A program made the translations under genes and the position numbers. Below, piece after piece: positions 24,019-32,711 of a DNA stretch of 64,000 nt. The notes below the pieces were generated by a model. It saw only the letters and a program-made list of their open reading frames with translations, did not search any database and had not been told where the DNA came from. Each line of letters opens with the position of its first letter. Position 1 is the first letter of the stretch. This DNA is from Acidovorax sp. CCYZU-2555 (GTDB lineage Bacteria > Pseudomonadota > Gammaproteobacteria > Burkholderiales > Burkholderiaceae_C): NCBI RefSeq assembly GCF_018413525.1, contig NZ_JAHCDD010000012.1, positions 29,413 to 93,412 on the forward strand, read 5' to 3'.

Positions 24019-24834
24019 GTGGAAGCACCTTCGGCCGCTGGCGTCGCGGGTCTGTGCCACCTTCGCTGGAGTTGCCGATTGCTCAAGAGCCCGCCGCCAA
24101 CATGTCCCGCTCCGGGTGTTCTGCCGCAGTTGCCCGACGCCACTTTGCGGGCACTGACGCCCGCGGATTTCGTGGCCTGGAAGCAGCTGCGCGATGAAGT
24201 GCTCGCGGGGCTGGCACACCCCGACATGTATGTGCGCGAGGCCGATGAAGCCGACTTCTTTGCGCAGAATTCGCTGCCCCGCGGTGAAGGCATTGGCGTG
24301 TTTCTCGGCGAGGAACTCGTGGCCTACGCGATGCTGGGCATGCCCACCGTGGGCGAGTACGGCCATCTTGGCGCCGTCGTCGGCATGCCTGCGGGCCTGC
24401 AGGCGAGCGTGGCGCATATGGCGAGCTGCATGGTGCGCGTTCCCTGGCGCGGAAACCAGCTGCAGGCCTTGCTGCTGCGGCTGCGCTGCGCGGTCGCCCA
24501 GGCCTACGACCGGCCGCTGTGCCTGGCCGTGGTGTCGCTGCACAACGCGCCAAGCCGGCACAACCTGCTGGCGCACGGCATGTGGATCGAATGGACCGGC
24601 GTGATCGACGGGCTGCGCCGCCAGGTGCTGCAGATCGACCTGCTCGGGCGCGCGCGCTGGGATCTGCACGACACGCGATTGATTGCGGGCGACGACTTCG
24701 AGCAGCTTTGCGCCGCGGCGGCCGGCGGCTATGTGGGCGTGGGCGAAGTCGTCGACGGGACGCAGCGCCTGCTGCGCTACGCACGCCGGCTGCCCGATGC
24801 GGTGGCTGCGTCTCATGGCGCGCAGCCCTTGTAA
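24019..24834 (+). CDS. GNAT-like acetyltransferase domain protein
   Basis: The protein (up to 271 residues) resembles the GNAT fold: LRALTPADFVAWKQLRDEVL at the beginning, a central strand pair (VFLGEELVAYAMLGMPTV), and a motif-A-like stretch VRVPWRGNQLQALLLRLR at about 140-157 where acetyl-CoA would bind. The start is uncertain: a GTG at 24019 gives the longest form, but the first 35 residues look unlike a GNAT and a TTG at 24130 is possible. It is the only plus-strand gene among the minus-strand regulatory genes and overlaps the phosphatase gene end by 22 bases. A substrate cannot be predicted. Confidence 0.6.
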   Translation: MEAPSAAGVAGLCHLRWSCRLLKSPPPTCPAPGVLPQLPDATLRALTPADFVAWKQLRDEVLAGLAHPDMYVREADEADFFAQNSLPRGEGIGVFLGEELVAYAMLGMPTVGEYGHLGAVVGMPAGLQASVAHMASCMVRVPWRGNQLQALLLRLRCAVAQAYDRPLCLAVVSLHNAPSRHNLLAHGMWIEWTGVIDGLRRQVLQIDLLGRARWDLHDTRLIAGDDFEQLCAAAAGGYVGVGEVVDGTQRLLRYARRLPDAVAASHGAQPL

Positions 24835-26870
24835 GTGAGCGTCACGACAGTGATGTCGTCGGCCTGGGCGGCCCCGGCCTCGAAGCGCCGCACTTCCGTG
24901 ACGATGTGCTCGGTCAGCTGGCGTGCCTCGCCGCGCCGGTCGGGCAGGGCCTTGAACGCTTGCACCACCTGCAGCAGCCGCGGATCACCGAACAGCGCGC
25001 TGTGCGCATCGGTGGCCTCGGTGACGCCGTCGGTATAGAGCAGCAGGCTGTCGCCGGCCGACAGCTGCAGCGTGCCTTCGTGGTAGCGCTGGTCTTCGAG
25101 CACGGCCAGTCCCATGTTCCGGCCCTTGGGGAAGAACTGCGCCGTTCCCTGCTGCAGCAGGATGGGCGGGTTGTGGCCCGCATTCACGTAAGTCAGCTGG
25201 CCGCTGGACAGCTGCAGCACCGCATAGAACACCGTGACGAACATCATCTGGTCGTTCTCGGTGCACAGCTGGTCGTTGAGCGCCGCGATGGTCGCTCCCG
25301 GCGTGCGCAGGAACAGCCCGTTGCTCTTGAGCAGGGTGCGCGATATGGCCATGAAGAAGGCCGCGGGAACGCCCTTGCCCGACACGTCGGCGATCACGAT
25401 CGCCAGGTGGTCGTCGTCGATCGCGAAGTAGTCGTAGAAGTCGCCGCCGATTTCCTTGGCCGCGATCATCGTCGCGGCGATCTCGATCTCGGGCCGGTTC
25501 GGTGTCTGGCGCGGCAGAATCGACAGCTGCATTTCGCGCGCGATCTCGAGCTCCTGTTGCAGGCTGGCCAGCATCGCCTGGGTCTGGACCGAGGCCTGTA
25601 CTTCGCGCAGCAGTTTGAGCAGCCGGCTCTGCTGGGTGCTGACCAGGCCCGACATCCGGCCAAGAATGCTGGCCAGGTCGGCGAGCCCGTTGGGTGCCTC
25701 GGTCGGGGCCGACGCGGCGACGCCGCCCTGCGTGCCCAGGGCCAGCAGGATTTCCTCGCGCGATGCCGGGTCCAGGCTTTCGGCGAGGCTGCGCAGCTGG
25801 TCGCGGATCAGGCGTTCCTGCTGGCGCCGCGTGCGCACGCGTTCCTGGCGCAGCGTTTCCAGGCTCAGCAGTTCGGTGCGGATCTGCAGCACGCTGCGCG
25901 CGACGCTGCCCGACTCGTCCTGCGCATCCTCTTCTCCCGCATACAGCGCGACATCGGTCTGTCCCTGGGCCAGTGATTCGAGTACCTGCACGCTGCGCGC
26001 CAGCGGGTCGAGCGCGTGGCGCAGAAACAGGAAAAGCCCACCCATGACCAGTAGCAGCACCGCGCCCGCCTGCAGCGCCAGGCGCTGTGCAAACAGGCGT
26101 TCCTGCAGCACGTCGGCGGACACCGGCCGGCTCCAGACCAGGCTGCCGATCACGCCGCCGCTGGCGCCGGTCAAGGGCTGGCTGACGAGCTGCAGCGCGG
26201 CCTGCCCGCCCAGCCGCGGATCGTCGGCTGCCAGCGTCAGCACCTGCGTGTCGCGCACCGGCACCACGACCTGGGCGAAGAAGTGTTCGTCGGCGGAAGT
26301 GCCGGCCACGGGCATGCCCGCCACCGGCGTGCCGGCCACGGGATTGCCGCGCATGTTGAGGAGGTGGAACGCGCCGTCGAGGCGTTGTGCGAGCGCGGGC
26401 AACACCGCGACGGCGTCCTGGCTCAGCACCAGCAGATGCCGGCCGGCGCGCGTGCGCTGCACCCAGCTGTACTCGCGCGCCGACAGCTGGTGCAGGCCGC
26501 GCGCGGGCGGCGTTGCCGCGAACGGGTCGAGCAAGGGCGCGGGATCGCCGCCGACGGCGGTCGTGTCCAGCCGCTGTCCGTCCTGATCGAACAGGTCGAT
26601 GCGCAGGCCGGGGTGGTCTTTCGCCATGGCCTGCATGCGCGGCGCGAGCGACTGCGCCGGGGCTTCGCCCAGCTGCGCCGCAAGGCGCTGCAGCGCGGCT
26701 ATCTGCTGCGCCTGCCATTGCTCCCAGGCGTATGTCTGGGTCTGCAGCAGCAGGCGTGCCTGTTGCTGCTGGGCATATGCCCGGGTCTGCCAGACCAGCG
26801 CCGCACACAGCAGACCCAGGCAGACAATGCCCAGGGCCAGCGCGCCGAAAATTCGCGATCTAAGCGACAT
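24813..26870 (-). CDS. Membrane-bound SpoIIE/PP2C-type serine phosphatase (BtrU-like)
   Basis: This 685-residue protein has a transmembrane helix at 9-28, a periplasmic segment (about 29-265), a second helix at 266-284 followed by a HAMP-like region and a long cytoplasmic helix, and a C-terminal PP2C domain (about 460-680). Metal-binding motifs are intact: GGDFYDYF (475-482), ADVSGKG (494-500), NAGHNPP (563-569), YTDGVTEA (612-619) and ADDITVV (670-676). By analogy to BtrU and RsbU/RsbP it would dephosphorylate the STAS protein at 17931-18263. The periplasmic part has three tandem five-residue repeats (177-191). Confidence 0.92.
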   Translation of the reverse strand: MSLRSRIFGALALGIVCLGLLCAALVWQTRAYAQQQQARLLLQTQTYAWEQWQAQQIAALQRLAAQLGEAPAQSLAPRMQAMAKDHPGLRIDLFDQDGQRLDTTAVGGDPAPLLDPFAATPPARGLHQLSAREYSWVQRTRAGRHLLVLSQDAVAVLPALAQRLDGAFHLLNMRGNPVAGTPVAGMPVAGTSADEHFFAQVVVPVRDTQVLTLAADDPRLGGQAALQLVSQPLTGASGGVIGSLVWSRPVSADVLQERLFAQRLALQAGAVLLLVMGGLFLFLRHALDPLARSVQVLESLAQGQTDVALYAGEEDAQDESGSVARSVLQIRTELLSLETLRQERVRTRRQQERLIRDQLRSLAESLDPASREEILLALGTQGGVAASAPTEAPNGLADLASILGRMSGLVSTQQSRLLKLLREVQASVQTQAMLASLQQELEIAREMQLSILPRQTPNRPEIEIAATMIAAKEIGGDFYDYFAIDDDHLAIVIADVSGKGVPAAFFMAISRTLLKSNGLFLRTPGATIAALNDQLCTENDQMMFVTVFYAVLQLSSGQLTYVNAGHNPPILLQQGTAQFFPKGRNMGLAVLEDQRYHEGTLQLSAGDSLLLYTDGVTEATDAHSALFGDPRLLQVVQAFKALPDRRGEARQLTEHIVTEVRRFEAGAAQADDITVVTLTYKGCAP
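26299..26343 (-). repeat. Three 15-base tandem repeats in the phosphatase sensor region
   Basis: Three adjacent 15-base units encode PVAGT, PVAGM, PVAGT in the periplasmic part of the PP2C protein (about residues 177-191). Because the unit is a multiple of three, slippage would alter the length of the loop without a frameshift. Confidence 0.75.
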
Positions 26871-28809
26871 GGGCGCCTCTCGACGGGGTCGCAGCCGGCA
26901 AGGCCAGCAGCAGCAATGCCAGCAGCGGCAGCCAGCCCTGCAGGCCCAGCACGATGGCGACGGCGCTCAGCCCGATGCCGAGCGCAGCGCCCAGCAGCAG
27001 CCGCAGGCTGGTGGCGTGCTGCGGCGCCTGCGCGGCCTGGGCCAGGCCCTTTGCGAGCTGCAGCCCCAGCAGCACTCCCTGCAGCAGCGGCTGCAGCCAT
27101 TCGATGGCGCCGGGCCAGGGCAGGGGCGCCACGGCGGCCAGCAAGGCGAGCATGACCAACCTGCGCGCGCGTCTGCGCCAGGGCGACCGCAGCGCGGGAG
27201 CCCGCCCGCGCGGCCCCGGTCCTGCGTGCCACGACCAGACCAGCGCCATTCCTATGCCCAGCGCGCATTGCTGCAGCAGGGCCGGCGGTGCGGCCGGGCC
27301 GGAAAGCACCAGACCCGGCAGCAGCGGGCCGGCCACGAGGCCCGCGGCCAGGCCCAGTGCGGCCCAGCGCCATGCCGCGGCGCGCGCGCGCGCCGCAGCT
27401 GCCATGCGAACCCTCCAGGGGCTGTGGGCCACGTCCCAGCGCGTCGCGAAAAACAGCCCGCAGAGCATGGGCAGCAGCAGCGCGGGCACGGCCCAGGCGG
27501 GGCGCAGTGCCGCATGGGCGTAATAGCCGAGCGCGGGCGCTAGCCACAGCAAGCCGCCCCACCAGGCGAGCAGCGCGGCGCCGGGCATGCCGGGCTGGGC
27601 ATGGGCGAATCCGGGGTGTGCATCGGGATGGGTCTGGGCGCGCGTGCAGGCGGCCAGCGCGGCGCCCGCGAAAGCGCCGTTCCAGGCTGCGATCCAGCCG
27701 GGGTGGGGCGGGTTGTCCAGCAGCATCGCCAGCGGCGCCAGCAGCAGCGCGGCCAGGCCCAGGATCAGCAGGCTCAGCGTGGCCATGCGCAGCCGTGCGG
27801 CCAGCGTCCAGCCCGCCGCCGCCGCGAGCACCAGCAGGCTCAGACATGCGGCCGGCAGTGCCTGCTGCCAGCTGCCCGGGCTGTCGCCGGTGGGCGCGAG
27901 CCCGCGCAACGCATAGGTCAGCGGCGCGATGGCGCCAAGGCACAGCAGAAGGCTCATCCACAGCGAATGGACCTGGACGGCGACCAGCCGCACGACGGCC
28001 GGCTCGGCATCGGCGAAGCGGTCCTGGCCTTCGATTTGCAGCAGCACCTGGTCGAGGTAGTCGCGCCGCAGCTGCTGCGGTTCGGTGCGCCGCAGCGAGC
28101 CGATCAGCAGGCGCATGCGCGTGACGCGCTCGTGCACGCGGCGCATCGCATGCGCGACTTCCTGCACGCGCAGATCGAATGATTTGCGCTGCGGCAGGAC
28201 CAGCAGCCGGCGGTAGTCGCCACGCGCCGCCCAGCGCGTGATCATGCGCACGCCATGGTTGCGCAGCCAGGGCCCCGGGGCGCAGGCGAAGAGGGCGCCC
28301 AGATAGGCCAGCGCGCTGACCAGCAGCACCGCGGGAACGAGCAGCGCCAGGCGCTCGTCCAGCCCCTGCAGGCTGCCGTTGTGCAGCTGCACGTGCACGC
28401 GCGCCTGGGCGACGCCGGCGGGCGCGACATCGGCGCTGCCGGTGCTGATGTCGGGCGCGGGCGCTGCGGTCTGCGCATGGCTGATCCAGAGCAGTCGATC
28501 CTGCAGGTCGTGCACCGCGATGCGCGTGACTTCGGGGTGGCTACGGTTCCAGCGATCGAGAAACTCGGGCACGCCCACGAGCTGGTCCAGGGGAATGCCG
28601 GCGGCAGCGGCATGCGCAAGCCGCTGGCCTATGGATTGGGCCATCAGCTGCGCGCGCGTTTGCGCCGCCTGCTCGCGCACCGTCTGCATCTGGCGGTGAT
28701 GGACATGCGACAGAAACACCGCGGCCAGGGCCAGCAGCACGGCGGCCGCGCAGCCCAGCTGTATCGCGGTCCACTCCCGCGCACTTTGTCTGGTATGTCT
28801 GCGCATCAT
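26860..28809 (-). CDS. Large membrane protein with N-terminal periplasmic sensor segment
   Basis: I do not recognise this 649-residue protein as a named family. It begins with a transmembrane helix (15-35) and a periplasmic segment (about 36-150) containing GIPLDQLVGVPEFLDRW (71-87), close to the second sensor of the MFS fusion. A second helix at 155-180 leads to a cytoplasmic region (about 185-290), and the C-terminal half has about ten hydrophobic helices. The architecture recalls 7TM-type or MASE-like sensor modules. The ATG at 28809 overlaps the stop of the upstream sensor gene, and the end overlaps the phosphatase gene by 11 bases, so the three genes probably act together. Confidence 0.75.
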   Translation of the reverse strand: MMRRHTRQSAREWTAIQLGCAAAVLLALAAVFLSHVHHRQMQTVREQAAQTRAQLMAQSIGQRLAHAAAAGIPLDQLVGVPEFLDRWNRSHPEVTRIAVHDLQDRLLWISHAQTAAPAPDISTGSADVAPAGVAQARVHVQLHNGSLQGLDERLALLVPAVLLVSALAYLGALFACAPGPWLRNHGVRMITRWAARGDYRRLLVLPQRKSFDLRVQEVAHAMRRVHERVTRMRLLIGSLRRTEPQQLRRDYLDQVLLQIEGQDRFADAEPAVVRLVAVQVHSLWMSLLLCLGAIAPLTYALRGLAPTGDSPGSWQQALPAACLSLLVLAAAAGWTLAARLRMATLSLLILGLAALLLAPLAMLLDNPPHPGWIAAWNGAFAGAALAACTRAQTHPDAHPGFAHAQPGMPGAALLAWWGGLLWLAPALGYYAHAALRPAWAVPALLLPMLCGLFFATRWDVAHSPWRVRMAAAARARAAAWRWAALGLAAGLVAGPLLPGLVLSGPAAPPALLQQCALGIGMALVWSWHAGPGPRGRAPALRSPWRRRARRLVMLALLAAVAPLPWPGAIEWLQPLLQGVLLGLQLAKGLAQAAQAPQHATSLRLLLGAALGIGLSAVAIVLGLQGWLPLLALLLLALPAATPSRGAHVA

Positions 28810-29549
28810 TCGATACGCTCCACGGCGTCCAGCCGTTGCGAGCCGTCGTCGAGCCGCTGGCCCGTGGCCGCGAGCTGGGCCTCGATCTGCGCGAGCCGCC
28901 CGCGCGCCAGCGCCTGCCGCAGCCGGCGCTGGGGGGCCGTGGCCAGCCAGATCGCCGCGATGCCGGCCAGGGCCGTGGCCAGCAAGCTGAACAGCAGCGC
29001 CGGCGTCAGCATAGGCTCGGAAAGGTAGTCGGTGGCGCGCGAGGCATAGGTGGCGCCCACATGGCCTGCGGTCTCGCCAAACGGGGTGCGCACATCGACG
29101 CCCATCAGCGGTGTCGACTCGATCAACGCATGCCAGGGCTGGTGCCGCTGCGCGCCCTGCAGCGCCGCGGCCCGCGCCAGCGGGGGCAGCGGCTCGCCCA
29201 CGGTGCCGCGGTCGGTGCTGAAGAGCGCGCGGCCGTCCGGGTCCAGCACGTCCAGGCTGTAGAGCTGCGGGTCCTTGCGCAGATAGCTTTCGAGCAAGCG
29301 CTGGATGCGCGGGTGGTGCTGCAGCTCCGTTCCCAGCGACAGCTCGCCCTCGAGTTCGCCCTGGATCTCGCGCAGCGTGAGTTCGAGTTGCGCGCGCTCT
29401 ATGGTCTGCAGCTCCTGCTGGCGCCAATGGTCGAGCAGGCCGGCGATCAGCAGCACGCCGCTGAGCACGATCAGCAGCCACAGACCGCCGACTTCGAGCC
29501 AGGGGCCGGCGAAGCCGCCAGAAGAGTTGTGGTTTGTGCGGGGGCTCAT
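28806..29549 (-). CDS. Two-helix membrane sensor protein
   Basis: This 247-residue protein has a transmembrane helix at 24-43, a periplasmic domain (about 45-180) and a second helix near 187-207, then a short cytoplasmic coiled coil (about 210-247). The periplasmic domain has the Cache/PAS-like order long helix, then QLYSLDVLDPDGRALFST. It has no output domain, so it probably signals by contact with the neighbouring membrane proteins. It heads the minus-strand run 29549-24813 and is divergent from the kinase gene at 29635. It belongs to no family I can name. Confidence 0.72.
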   Translation of the reverse strand: MSPRTNHNSSGGFAGPWLEVGGLWLLIVLSGVLLIAGLLDHWRQQELQTIERAQLELTLREIQGELEGELSLGTELQHHPRIQRLLESYLRKDPQLYSLDVLDPDGRALFSTDRGTVGEPLPPLARAAALQGAQRHQPWHALIESTPLMGVDVRTPFGETAGHVGATYASRATDYLSEPMLTPALLFSLLATALAGIAAIWLATAPQRRLRQALARGRLAQIEAQLAATGQRLDDGSQRLDAVERIE

Positions 29550-29634
29550 GTCACAATATTCAGACAACCGCGCAACGCCGTCTGGCTGGCCCTGCGCACC
29601 TCGTACCCAACAGTCCCGCAATCAACGGTCGCTT

Positions 29635-30072
29635 ATGAAGAATCCCGTTTCCTTGAGGTGTGATCTGCATGGCACGGTCCAGGAATTGCCGGCGTTCTTC
29701 GAGCGCCTGGATGGTTGGGCCGAGGCCGCCGATCTGCCCCCGGGGCTGACGACCAAGCTCGGGCTGATGCTCGACGAGTTGCTGACGAATGTCGCCATGC
29801 ATGCCTATGGCGGCCAAGGGGGGCCGGTGTCGGTGGAGGTGGAGTTCGTGCCGCCGCAGGCGCTGCAGGCCGTGATTCGCGATCGGGGACCCGCGTTCGA
29901 TCCCACCGGTCTGCCTGCGCCAGACCTGGACATTGCGTTGGAGGAACGGGACATTGGAGGCTTGGGCGTGCATTTTGTGCGCAGACTGGCCGATCGCTTT
30001 TCCTATCGGCGCGAGGGCGATTGCAACGAGGTGACGTTGGGCTACTCATCGGTAGGTAACACCAGGCGCTGA
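29635..30072 (+). CDS. RsbW/BtrW-type anti-sigma serine kinase (HATPase fold)
   Basis: This 145-residue protein is a stand-alone GHKL ATPase domain. The N box is present (LMLDELLTNVAMHAY at 44-58, with Glu48 and Asn52), then the G1 box (DRGPAFDP, 83-90) and the G2 box (GGLGVHF, 108-114). Such proteins phosphorylate a STAS antagonist and bind a sigma factor or another target. The partner STAS protein is at 17931-18263 and the phosphatase at 24813-26870. It is divergent from the sensor gene at 28806-29549 and separated by only 85 bases. Confidence 0.9.
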   Translation: MKNPVSLRCDLHGTVQELPAFFERLDGWAEAADLPPGLTTKLGLMLDELLTNVAMHAYGGQGGPVSVEVEFVPPQALQAVIRDRGPAFDPTGLPAPDLDIALEERDIGGLGVHFVRRLADRFSYRREGDCNEVTLGYSSVGNTRR

Positions 30073-30137
30073 ATCGTCTCGCGGGTCGCGCAATTTGCGT
30101 GGACGGCCTCGGCTGCTCCCTGTGCCGGGCCGCGTGC

Positions 30138-31742
30138 TCAGGCGATTTCGGGCCCGGGCACCTGGTCGTTGACGACAAAGCGCGCCAGCGTGGCCACTGC
30201 GCTGTCTGCCCGCGTCACATCATCGAGAACGCGCAAGGTCGTGGTCCAGCGATCGGGCGTGACTTCGGCCACCGCATAGCCGCGCTTGTCGGGGCGCGCG
30301 AGCAGGATGTGCGGGTTGTTGTCGGCGATTTCCTGGGCGCGCGTGCGCGCCGTCTTGCTGTGCGACGTCAACGACGTGCCGCAGAACTCGCTGCCTATCA
30401 CCTTGGATTCCGGGTCGGAGAAATCGCTGAGCACGCGACTCACATAGTTCTGGTGAATGTCGCCGCCTATCACCACGGCGTTGCGCACCGCGCTGGTGCG
30501 TATCGCATCGCATACGCGCTGGCGGCATGCGGGATAGCCATCCCAGGTGCTGGCGTTGAAGCTTTGCGCGGGCGCCTTCTTGTAGTTGCGCCGCGAGAAC
30601 ATGGTCTGCTGCGCGAGCACGCTCCAGCGGGTCTGGGCGCTCGCATCCTGGCCCAGGCCGTCGGCCAGCCAGCGCTCCTGGGCCAGGCCCAGCATCGAGC
30701 GCTCGGGGTCCAGCATTTCAGGGCAGTGTTCGGGCGAGACCGAATCGGGCGGATTTCCGCCCGGCGCACGGCAGGGCTGGGCATTGCTGTACTGGCGCGT
30801 GTCGAGCAGGTGAAAGCGCAGCAGCCGGCCCCAGGCATGGCGGTCGTGGACTCTCACACCGTCGGCCGTGCCCAGGCCTTCGATGCCGTGGCTGAGGCTG
30901 CAAGCGCGCAGCGGCATGTTTTCGTAGAACGCCTGGTATCCGTGGGCGCGCATGGCGCCGAACGCCTGGCGCGGCCCCAGGCCTTCGAGGCCCGCATAGT
31001 CGTTCTGCACTTCATGGTCGTCCCAGGTCACGATCCACGGGCAGGCGCGGTGCGCGGCCTGCAGTTGCACATCGGTGCGGTACAGCGCGTAGCGGTCGCG
31101 GTAGTCCTGCAGCGTTCTGGCGACCGCGAGCGTATGCGTGCGCACCAGCGGCGGGTGCGGCGGCTTCTTGGGCATCGCGTACTCGTAGATGTAGTCGCCG
31201 AGAAACAGCACGGCGTCCAGATCTTCGTCGAGCATGTGCTGGTAGCCCGCATAGCGGCCTTGCTCCCAGCGCTGGCAGGACACGAACGCAAAGCGCATCC
31301 TGTCCGGCATGGCGTTGGCGTCGGGCGCGGTGCGCGTGCGCGCGGTCTGCGTCACGGCGTCGCCGTGCATGAAGCGGTACCAGTACCAGCGGTCGGGCCG
31401 CAGGCCGGTGACTTCGACATGCACGCTGTGGCCCAGCGCTTCGAGCGCTTGCGCCGTTCCGCGGCGCACGATCTTGCCGAACGCTTCGTCCTCGGCGATT
31501 TCCCAGCGCACGGTCAGCGCGGGCGGCAGCGGCGTGCGCGGCGTGTCGGCGGCGACCGTGCCCGGCACCGGGCCGGCCAGCAGGCGCGTCCAGAGCACAA
31601 AGCCGTCGGAGGTGGGCGAGCCGCTTGCGACGCCCAGCGCAAACAGATCGCGTTGACGCAGCGTTTGCGACCAGCTCCAGCGGGGCAGAGAAGTGGCGAC
31701 GGCGGCGCTGGACGCCAGAAGGAAAAATTCACGGCGAAGCAT
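30138..31742 (-). CDS. phoD: PhoD-type alkaline phosphatase/phosphodiesterase
   Basis: This 534-residue protein matches the PhoD-like metallophosphoesterases. The N-terminus MLRREFFLLASSA is a likely Tat signal, with cleavage near residue 27, so the enzyme would act in the periplasm or outside. A PhoD N-terminal beta domain (about 30-125) precedes the catalytic domain, with LGDYIYEY, TWDDHEVQNDY and IGGDIHQNYV carrying the metal ligands. Such enzymes release phosphate from phosphomono- or diesters. The ATG at 31742 is preferred over an upstream start because the Tat motif begins there. It is convergent with the kinase gene and probably unrelated to the T3SS. Confidence 0.9.
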   Translation of the reverse strand: MLRREFFLLASSAAVATSLPRWSWSQTLRQRDLFALGVASGSPTSDGFVLWTRLLAGPVPGTVAADTPRTPLPPALTVRWEIAEDEAFGKIVRRGTAQALEALGHSVHVEVTGLRPDRWYWYRFMHGDAVTQTARTRTAPDANAMPDRMRFAFVSCQRWEQGRYAGYQHMLDEDLDAVLFLGDYIYEYAMPKKPPHPPLVRTHTLAVARTLQDYRDRYALYRTDVQLQAAHRACPWIVTWDDHEVQNDYAGLEGLGPRQAFGAMRAHGYQAFYENMPLRACSLSHGIEGLGTADGVRVHDRHAWGRLLRFHLLDTRQYSNAQPCRAPGGNPPDSVSPEHCPEMLDPERSMLGLAQERWLADGLGQDASAQTRWSVLAQQTMFSRRNYKKAPAQSFNASTWDGYPACRQRVCDAIRTSAVRNAVVIGGDIHQNYVSRVLSDFSDPESKVIGSEFCGTSLTSHSKTARTRAQEIADNNPHILLARPDKRGYAVAEVTPDRWTTTLRVLDDVTRADSAVATLARFVVNDQVPGPEIA

Positions 31743-31832
31743 GCAAGGCACTCCCGGGCAGTCGCTGGCATGGCAGCCCATTGCTGCCGGCTCGCGTGCG
31801 CACCGGAGAAATGCTACACGTTTCGCGCCGCC

Positions 31833-32711
31833 TCAGGCCACGGCCCGGTCCGCGCCCTGTGCCTGCCAGTGGCCGCTGACCAGGCCTTGGGGCTTGCGCG
31901 CGGCGCGCACCGTCGCGCAGTCTTCCCAGGCGTCCATCTGCACGCTCAGGCCCGCGTACACGCCATAGCCCGGGCCGGCGCAAATGTCGCTTTCGGCCTG
32001 CAGCGTTTCGCCGGCCTTGATCGCGCCGGCCGCGGAGATCGCGCCGCGCGCGCGAATGCCCCAGTCGGCCTGCAGATGCTTGCCGCAGTGCACATCGCCG
32101 CCCGCGTCTATGCCATGGCTGGCATGCACATTGCCGTGGGCCGTCAGCGGGCCGCCGCTGCGCAGGCTCTTGGCGCAGCGGATATCGCCTGCGACCTGCA
32201 GCTCCTGGCCGATCTGGCCTTCGCCGGTCAGCGTCAGATCGCCCTGGCAGTCCAGGCCCCAGCCGGTGCGCAGCTTCTCGCAGGACAGGCCGCCCTGGGT
32301 TTCTACGCTCCACGCGGCCTTGACGGTGCCGCCGGCTTGCAGCGCGCCGCCGCAGAAGATCGCGCCGCCGCTCAGAATGTCTTCACCCGCTTCCAGCCGC
32401 GCCGCGCGTATGCCCGCGCCGGCCTGCAGGCTGCGGCCCACGCGCAGCACGCCCGCGACGCGCACATCGCCGTGCACGATCACGCTGCCGGCGAACACCA
32501 GGGCCTCGGCTTCGAGGTGCTCGAGGTGCAGCTCGGCATCGGTGGGGCCGAACTGCGACAGCAGCCAGCAGGCGTCTTCGATGCGCCCGTCGCGCACCAG
32601 GTTGTCGAGCAGCAACTGGTAGTCGCGGCCCTCGTGCTGGTGGCGAATGAACCAGCGAAACCCTGCGGCGCAGGGGCTCTTGGCTTTGAGAAAATCTTTG
32701 GAAAATTCCAT
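31833..32711 (-). CDS. Glycine-rich repeat protein with bactofilin-like or beta-helix character
   Basis: This 292-residue protein has a short N-terminal helical region (1-60) followed by about 190 residues of imperfect repeats with alternating small and hydrophobic residues, such as AGAGIRAARLEAGEDI and AGGTVKAAWSVETQGG. The pattern is like polymer-forming bactofilins or a left- or right-handed beta helix. Seven cysteines occur in or near the repeat region (residues 120, 144, 155, 179, 209, 244 and 265), which is unusual. No signal peptide is visible, so it is probably cytoplasmic. I cannot name a function. Confidence 0.7.
   Translation of the reverse strand: MEFSKDFLKAKSPCAAGFRWFIRHQHEGRDYQLLLDNLVRDGRIEDACWLLSQFGPTDAELHLEHLEAEALVFAGSVIVHGDVRVAGVLRVGRSLQAGAGIRAARLEAGEDILSGGAIFCGGALQAGGTVKAAWSVETQGGLSCEKLRTGWGLDCQGDLTLTGEGQIGQELQVAGDIRCAKSLRSGGPLTAHGNVHASHGIDAGGDVHCGKHLQADWGIRARGAISAAGAIKAGETLQAESDICAGPGYGVYAGLSVQMDAWEDCATVRAARKPQGLVSGHWQAQGADRAVA

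Noticed and set aside
31772..31788. GGCAGC/GCTGCC hairpin between phoD and the repeat-protein gene
   Set aside because: Only six pairs and no T run; too weak to call as a terminator.
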